This document shows, piece after piece, positions 58,251 to 64,000 of a stretch of DNA of 64,000 nucleotides. The position numbers and the translations under genes are program-made. This DNA comes from Naematelia aurantialba (lineage: Eukaryota; Basidiomycota; Tremellomycetes; Tremellales; Naemateliaceae). Position 1 is the first letter of the stretch; every line of letters starts with the position of its first letter. The notes beneath the pieces are model-generated. The model saw only the letters and a list, made by a program, of their open reading frames with translations. It was not told the origin of the DNA and searched no databases. The DNA lies in the NCBI GenBank assembly GCA_021527695.1, contig JAKFAO010000002.1, positions 1,736,501 to 1,800,500 of the forward strand. Direction: 5' to 3'.

Positions 58251-59689
58251 CTAACAATTACACGCAGAGGGCGTCTCGGTGTGTGCCTGTACTTTGACGC
58301 CGTTCTTGCCTTGCGTCGCGCGCTGCGGCGGGGGTGCAAGAGGCAGCTTCTTGGCTGATTTCGTCAGCGCTGGGAAGTTGAGAGCGCGATATCTCTAGTA
58401 GCGACCACTCTGGTGCACGGGAGAAGGACACGCAAGCAGAAATTGAGCGCAGACAGGCAGGCAGACGAGCAGGGAGACAAGCAGGTAAAGGAGAGACAGC
58501 CAAGGAGACCAGCAGTAACGAGAGACAAGCCGACAGGAGACATACCAATCTCCAAGAAGAGCTCCTCGACGCCCTCGCCCGTCTTGGCGCTCGCCTCGGC
58601 AAACAACAGCCCTTCCTCCTCTGCGAACCGCTGTCCGAGCTCGGTGCTCGTCTTACGTGCCGACGCGAGATCCAGCTTGTTGCCTACGAGCATGATGATG
58701 GTGCTGGGGTCTGCCTGGCGCTGCAGCTCCCGGACCCAAGCTTTCGCCTTTTCAAACGACGTCTGGTCGCACATACGTCAGTACCGCGGTCCCCATCCCA
58801 CCGGTCAGGTCATGCGAATGGCACGGAGGGGGTCAGGGCAGTGGAGAGTCGAGGTGACACGTACCTCGGGTGGCTAGCGAAGTGGCTAGATCAGCATGGA
58901 GACGGCTGTGACACAGAGGACGCACTTGGGTGATGTCGTATACGATCACAGCGGCGTTGGAATTGCGAAAGTAGATGGGCGCTAGTGATTTGTACCCTGC
59001 GGCTGCTCAGCGGTATGCAAGGCATGAAACGATCACAAGACAGTGGCTGGATGAGGACACTGACGTTCTTGGCCAGCCTATAGCACGGTATTAGCTATGT
59101 TCTGTGGCTTACTGCAACGTAACGTACCGTGTCCCAAATCTCAAACTTGATGTTGGTCGTCTCGTCCAGCTTGACGGTCTGTGTCAAGAAAGCAGCTATG
59201 ATGCGATCAGCTGGACCATGTAACCAGATGCAGGGATGGTGACATACCGCCTGGATTGCGGAACAAAGGGAGCGGCGAACGTCAGCTCCGACTAGGGTAA
59301 GGTGCGCAGGCAAGAATGGCATACCGATGGTGGACTCCCTGTCGCGATACATTAGCACGCTTCCGCTGCAGATAGCACGCGCGATCTGTCCCGCGCAGTC
59401 GGCGTGGACGCTGTAGTGACGCTCACCTGAAATCTGAAAACTCGTCTCTGACCTGCTCGTACGACCGCATCAGCCTCGTCCGCGCTGCACGACATGCCGC
59501 GCTGGGACGCACGAATCTCATCACCAGGCTGCTCTTGCCCACTGCCGACTCGCCTGTGGACGTCAGCGGATGGCCCATTCGATGCGGGGACGCAGCGGAG
59601 ACCGTTCAGACGCAGGGCGGTACATCGTCCAGGGTTAGGGAAGAGACATACCCAGCAGGACGAGCTTGAACGACGTTGTCCGGGACATT
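58251..59689 (-). CDS. VPS21: Rab5-type GTPase (Vps21/Ypt51)
   Basis: Early-endosome GTPase. It starts MSRTTSFKLVLLG with GESAVGKSSLVMRF (G1), VRDEFSDFRESTIGAAFLTQ (switch I), WDTAGQERYKSLAPIYFR (G3/switch II), VGNKLD (G4) and EASAKTGEGVEELF (G5). The C-terminus has KKLPLAPPP and ends in CNC, a double-cysteine prenylation signal. About ten exons, several tiny: 59689-59653, 59553-59513, 59452-59427, 59338-59325 and the 3-base exon 59250-59248, then 59195 onwards. The sequence STIGAAFLTQ is reached only if this 3-base exon is used. The subfamily is firm from switch regions and C-terminus. Confidence 0.93.
59248..59250 (-). other. 3-base microexon (GCG) in the Rab5 gene
   Basis: Flanked by acceptor AATCCAG and donor GTATGT. 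The upstream intron is 74 bases (59324-59251) and the downstream one 52 bases (59247-59196). ATC-G, then GC-G, then CT-GCT-TTC yields Ile-Gly-Ala-Ala-Phe, the invariant Rab5 sequence. A single 129-base intron would delete one residue and give Ile-Ala-Ala-Phe. Confidence 0.7.
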
Positions 59690-60071
59690 GGAAGGGTTGT
59701 TGGCGTAGTATCGACGTGCCTCTACACTAGAAAGTACTCGTTTGTGATGCGTGACGGAGGATTACTCTGCGGAATGCGACGCCGAGAGGAAAGATACAAG
59801 AAAGGATGAGATTTTGCCACCCAGCACGAGACATTATCATGGGACTCCAACGCCGCACTCTTAATGACGCAATCGTAATCAGACCACTACGAACAAATCG
59901 TAATCCGAATACAAACCATTACAAAACAGATCGCAAGCCGAACGATGGCCGCATAAGGTTCGCGCTGTGCCTGGACCAGACGAGTCGCGCAATCCATGTT
60001 GCCGCTAATCTCACCTCGAGCTCAGCTTGGATTTCGTATTCACTCGTCGTGGCAGCTTGACCCGAGCCACC
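59690..60071. promoter_or_regulatory. Divergent promoter, Rab5 and acidic orphan
   Basis: 382 bases between divergent starts, with no distinct site recognised. Confidence 0.4.
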
Positions 60072-61443
60072 ATGGCGGTGAGTCTTCTCTTCTCAGATAT
60101 GTGTAGCTACTGATAGTCACTGGAAGCCTGGCCCGTCGCGCAGCGCCGTTCAGGGCGAGCCAGATGTGGATCCCGACTTTCTCGCCCTGCCAGAAAGACA
60201 GAGGCGAGCTATCGACCGGGCCTTCGAGCGGGGAATCGGACGGAGTACGAGTGGTGGTCGGAAGCGGAGAAAAGTAGCGCCCAGAGTCAAGGACGCCGCA
60301 GCGACATCGAGTGGAGGCGGTGGCGGTTTCGTGGAAGACGACGCTGGGGGATTCGTCGCTGAAGATGATGCTGGCGGGTTCGCACCGGATGACGGGGGAG
60401 GTTTCTTCCCTGACGATGCAGTTGGGGAGGGCGGGTTTCTGCCGGACGACACGGGAGGATTCGGGTCCGAGCCCAGAGACAGTGGCGCTGGAGGCTTCTT
60501 ACCAGGCGAAGCGGACGTTCCGGCCCCAACTGGGCAGTCAACACCAAATTCGACGTCCACGTCAAATGCGAAACTACCTCTCTACCTGCTTCCCTCGCTC
60601 CTCACGTCTCTCGGCTTACCATCGGACGAGGACGTCCTCCAAGTTTTCCGCGCCTCGGCATCAGGATGGGCCGAGGACGACGAGCCTCCCCGGCGGCGGA
60701 AACGCCCGGGGGCAGAGGACCAGCGGGAAGGCGGCGTGGAGCTGAAGGATTTTCGGGCCGTGTGCGCCGCTCTCATGGGTCCAGATGAGGGGGGTGAAGA
60801 CCTAGACATCAATGTGGATGCCGAAGTAGATGTCGGCATGGAGGTGGATATGGAAGGCGACCAGCAAGACGATGGCGAAGAAGCGTTTGAGTCGCCGACG
60901 GATGACGACGAGTCGAGTTTGTCGGATCTCTCAGACTACTCAGAGTTCGACGACGGTGGCAAAGGTAAGGGGAGAGCAAGGGGCACGGGCAAAAGCAAGG
61001 GCAAGGGGAGGGCGGTATTAGGTGGGGGCGAAGGCGATGGTTTAGGGTCACCGCAAACGTCAAGGCGGCGGGGCAAGAAAGCCCTCGAAGCGACGCTGGG
61101 ACCGGCCAAGCTCAGCTCTAGACAAAGAGAGATGGTCAAGGACATTTGGGAGATGGTCAAACCTCCCTCGAAGGGAGGGGCGAGGCCGAGCTGGGTGCTC
61201 GGGCGGGACGAGGTCAAAGGCCTCGTCAGGTCCCTGGGCGAGATGTGGACCGACGAAGAGGTGAGCGCGGCGTCATGCTCTAATAGTGTTGGCGCCTCTA
61301 TTTTGGGGTGTGCCTTAAGTGGTAGTGGCGCTGATACGTTGCAGATCACCGATATGGTGTCTCTGTTCTCGTCGCAGCACGAAGGCCGCGGACTCTCGTT
61401 CGACGACTTTGGAGGCGTCATGCTGCGAGCTGGGCTCATCTAG
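60072..61443 (+). CDS. Acidic protein with GGF-DD repeats and EF-hand-like C-terminus
   Basis: Exons 60072-60077 (ATGGCG), 60127-61260 and 61345-61443 give 412 aa. It begins MAPGPSRSAVQGEPDVDPDF. A basic stretch GGRKRRKVAPRVK, a plausible nuclear signal, precedes about seven repeats of the form GGF-x2-4-DD (GGFVEDDAGGFVAEDDAGGF and so on, residues about 65-130). A helical block (LYLLPSLLTSLGLPSDEDVL), a KRPG basic patch, a strongly acidic Asp/Glu region and a GKGKGRARGTGKSKGKGR basic run follow. The C-terminal part has LSSRQREMVKDIWEMVK and, after the last intron, ITDMVSLFSSQHEGRGLSFD, which looks like a degenerate EF-hand pair. I do not recognise the family; the composition suggests a nuclear or chromatin role, as inference. 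Confidence 0.6.
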
Positions 61444-61872
61444 GCCCTCCTTGACTTCACTACGACAATGCATCACCTACCATGCAGGCTTTTGACCCAG
61501 TGAAACGTCTGCTAATCCAAGCTTCTGACCCAGTGAAACGTCTCGGTATTGATGTCGCAGTCGAGACGAGCTCGCCCTCGACCTTGTTCATCCGGAGCCC
61601 CTCCCTCATACGAGTTCGCACACCTCGACTTGGAGCTCGACTCTGCTTGAAGGCGTCTCAGGTTGATGGCAAGATTAAGACGTGGCATCTCCGGCGGTCG
61701 AGCCGTGAGTAGCCTTGAATATCAGCGGTAGAGATTGGCCGCCGCTCAGAGCTCCGAGGTCGTTCGAGCTCAAGGGAGCGCCACCGATCTACTTGTGAGT
61801 TTCAGGTGAACTTGTGCTCGTAAGGAGAAGTCTCTGCTGAGCTCGAGATTTTCCGCGCCTTGCCGCTCTTCC
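61444..61872. other. Convergent intergenic region
   Basis: Two partial copies of GACCCAGTGAAACGTCT at about 61495 and 61529. No gene is supported. Confidence 0.4.
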
Positions 61873-63951
61873 CTAAATGCTGGACGAGCTTGACGAGCTT
61901 GACTGGCTGGGCGGGCTGGGCGAGCTTGGTGAAGTACTCGATTCCTTGGCCTTGCCCTTTAGCCTTCTTCTATCCCAAGCCTCGAGCTCGGCCTCCTGGC
62001 TCTTCATAAAGTTGATCACTCGATCATATGCGGCTTTCTGACTTTCCCACTCGGTCCCTTCGGTCGCGGGGTTGGCCTTACCGTAGGCGTAGAACCCAGC
62101 TGCGTCCTGCCGGAGCGATCTTCCGAGACTCTCGAACGCGGCTGAATCGCGGGCGGCTGAGATGTCTTGAAGGACGGCGAGGACGCGGCGGGGATCGTAT
62201 TTTGACCAAGTGGTATCGTCGCGCAACATGTCACGCCGTTTCTCAGGATCCGATAGGATTGACAGAAACTCAGTGGCGGGCAGCTCGCTTTCCGGCACGG
62301 ACCGCCAATTCGATCCTGTCGCCGAGCTTGAGCTGCTTGTCGCTGCTCCAGAGGCTGTAGGGCTCGCTGAGCGTGTTACGTCCTTGGACTTGGAGCTTTC
62401 TGGATTTCTGGCATCTCCTGTTGAGCTGGATGAGCTGGCCGTCGATCCGGAGCCCGACGACGAGCTCGTGCTCGCGGGTGTCGGTTTCGGTTTCCGGCTC
62501 CGAGGATGGAAGTCGCCATTTTTATCTGCCCGTGGGTACACTGGATTCTTGATTTCGATGGGGATCGTCGACCCGCGGCCCAGGAGCGACCGGAGCTTTT
62601 GCTCTTCCAAGTCCAACCCGTTCTTGGTCTCGCCCTCGGTAGATGCAGCACCAGGGGCCGACGAGGTCGGGGACGAGGAGTATTTCTCGGTCAAGGGGTA
62701 ATAATCAGGGGAAAAGTAGTAGACCGTCTTGGCGGGTGACAGTTCCTCGATATGTTCCCAGCTTGGGAGCTTGGGTCTCATCTGTAGACCAGGAGAACTG
62801 GCGTTGGAGGGAGATGGCGTGATCGCGCTTCCCAGTGTGTCGACGGCGGGCTGCTGACGAGAGGGTTTGGTTTCTGGAGGGCTGGTACGTGTGTCTGGAC
62901 CTTTGATTTCTGTAGGTGGAAGACTGGTGCCCGTTTCAGGAAGAATGGAATCGGTGCCTAGAGGTGCGGTGCTGATATCTGGAGGATCGGAATGATGGGT
63001 GATAGACGCCTCTGTGGTATTTGTAGTCGTTGGAGTTGGAGTTGGAGTTGGAGCTGCAGTTGCAGTTGCAGTTGGAGTTGGAGTTGGAGTTGGAGCTGCA
63101 GTTGCAGTTGCAGTTGCAGTTGGTGGAACCGTCGAACGAGTGTCTCCGGGAAGGGGATCTGGGCGTATAGTGGAAGGAAGATCGTCTGAAGGGAGGGCAC
63201 TGTGGGGTGCGGTATCTTGAGGAGTCTGAGAGGTCGGAAAGGTGGTAGTTCCAGTCGACGGTGTCGACTGCAGTGACTCCGATGGCTGTGGCGTTCCACT
63301 CGTCGTCTGCTGGCCAAATATAGGAGAATGCATGGGCCGCCGACCATCGGCAAACCTTACAGACCGCTTGGGCTTGTCTATCGAGGCCTGCGAGACCGGT
63401 GGATCGCTGGTTTCCGACCAGACGGGTGTTTCCGGGGGTCCACGCGTCGTCGTTCTTGTTCTGGCAGAAGGGAAATCACTCGAGTCAGGCAGTACAGTGG
63501 GCTCTGACATCCGTGGGCGAGGGTGCCATGCGCTCGAAGGCCCGTTCGCGCTACCAGCTGGTCCGGGGTGCGTGGGAGTGGACGTGGGTATGGAGGGGTC
63601 GGTCGGGGGCGGCGCGCCGGTGTACCCAGGCGGTCTGGATGGCCATGGTACCGAGGACAGAGCTGGCCCAGATGCTGAGCGAGTGGAGTGGTCGGGATGA
63701 CTGGGTCTGTCGAGCCAGGAAGGAGACGTGGACGGACGGATAGTCGACGCTGTGGACGCTGTGGACGCTGTGGACACTGTAGATGCAGTGGGGACCTGCG
63801 AGCGCCGTGGTCTGTCGGCCCATCCGACCGAGCGACTTGGCGCAGACGAGCCATTCAGAGTACTAAATGAACCGTTCAGAGTACTGCCTGTCCGCCCAGC
63901 GCCTGCCTGCTTCAGGATACCGCGTAGCTGACCGGTCGCTCTGCTCGACAT
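61873..63951 (-). CDS. Low-complexity orphan protein with SILK- and RVxF-like PP1 docking motifs
   Basis: Single long ORF, 692 aa, starting MSSRATGQLRGILKQ. The N-terminal 45% is Ser/Thr/Pro-rich and disordered, with a Thr-Ala/Thr-Pro repeat (residues about 280-310) encoded by GTTGCA/GTTGGA repeats. GILK (11-14), RSVGWAD (40-46) and RSVRFAD (196-202) fit the SILK and RVxF consensus of protein phosphatase 1 regulators. The C-terminal half looks folded: KLPSWEHIEELSPAKTVYYF, EEQKLRSLLGRGSTIPIEIK, ATEFLSILSDPEKRRDML, DPRRVLAVLQDISAARDS, DAAGFYAYGKANP, then a helix rich in Glu/Lys and a poly-Ser end. No catalytic domain is recognised. The start is the first ATG in a long open frame. Confidence 0.65.
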   Translation of the reverse strand: MSSRATGQLRGILKQAGAGRTGSTLNGSFSTLNGSSAPSRSVGWADRPRRSQVPTASTVSTASTASTASTIRPSTSPSWLDRPSHPDHSTRSASGPALSSVPWPSRPPGYTGAPPPTDPSIPTSTPTHPGPAGSANGPSSAWHPRPRMSEPTVLPDSSDFPSARTRTTTRGPPETPVWSETSDPPVSQASIDKPKRSVRFADGRRPMHSPIFGQQTTSGTPQPSESLQSTPSTGTTTFPTSQTPQDTAPHSALPSDDLPSTIRPDPLPGDTRSTVPPTATATATAAPTPTPTPTATATAAPTPTPTPTTTNTTEASITHHSDPPDISTAPLGTDSILPETGTSLPPTEIKGPDTRTSPPETKPSRQQPAVDTLGSAITPSPSNASSPGLQMRPKLPSWEHIEELSPAKTVYYFSPDYYPLTEKYSSSPTSSAPGAASTEGETKNGLDLEEQKLRSLLGRGSTIPIEIKNPVYPRADKNGDFHPRSRKPKPTPASTSSSSGSGSTASSSSSTGDARNPESSKSKDVTRSASPTASGAATSSSSSATGSNWRSVPESELPATEFLSILSDPEKRRDMLRDDTTWSKYDPRRVLAVLQDISAARDSAAFESLGRSLRQDAAGFYAYGKANPATEGTEWESQKAAYDRVINFMKSQEAELEAWDRRRLKGKAKESSTSPSSPSPPSQSSSSSSSSI
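63001..63122 (-). repeat. GTTGGA/GTTGCA hexamer repeat coding for Thr-Pro/Thr-Ala
   Basis: About seventeen hexamer-like units in the orphan ORF, read on the minus strand as alternating Thr-Ala and Thr-Pro. Because units are six bases, length change keeps the frame. Confidence 0.85.
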
Positions 63952-64000
63952 GGCTGCTCCGCCGTTCGCTGTTCAAATCGATACGTCAAATCGTTGTGGG
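63952..64000. other. Right edge, 5' flank of the orphan gene
   Basis: Too short to interpret; part of the promoter or leader of the minus-strand gene. Confidence 0.4.

Overview
The window is nuclear DNA from a basidiomycete fungus, most likely a Tremellomycete (the Cryptococcus/Trichosporon side). The evidence is a GC-rich sequence with dense genes, many short spliceosomal introns (about 45-300 bases, several per gene), and proteins such as calcineurin A and a Bck1-type MAPKKK that read like their Cryptococcus counterparts. No CRISPR array, bacterial operon, rRNA, tRNA or intact transposon was seen. Gene models were built by hand from reading-frame continuity, splice signals and family conservation; several were checked by confirming that the summed exon length is a multiple of three (BCK1 1784 aa, histone H3 140 aa, Ras 228 aa, SOM1 78 aa, PAR32-like 293 aa, F-box protein 226 aa).

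Left part (1-15.2 kb): a bZIP regulator cut by the edge, 60S protein L14, fimbrin, the cell-wall-integrity MAPKKK Bck1, and an intron-rich histone H3 with an insertion in its tail. The stretch from 15.2 to 19.5 kb is gene-poor and looks like an accessory island, with two related orphan ORFs.

Middle (19.5-40 kb): a mitochondrial helical protein, a small basic protein, an amidase, an F-box-like protein, sideroflexin, homoserine dehydrogenase head-to-head with the tiny mitochondrial peptidase subunit Som1, a second F-box protein, a RasB/Ras2-type GTPase, calcineurin A and SRP19/Sec65.

Right part (40-64 kb): a gene that reads continuously as BRCT domain, transmembrane helix and SMP-30 lactonase; an AMT/MEP ammonium transporter followed by a PAR32/Amu1-type protein (in yeast a regulator of ammonium transporters); a peroxisomal-type nucleotide carrier; a C2/EF-hand phosphatidylserine decarboxylase (PSD2); Rab5; and two orphan proteins, one carrying three predicted PP1-docking motifs.

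The points most worth following are the histone H3 tail insertion, the BRCT-TM-lactonase fusion, the ammonium transporter/PAR32 linkage, a 3-base microexon in Rab5, two GC-AG introns, and a 776-base AUG-free leader on the bZIP gene. Introns here often contain short tandem repeats.
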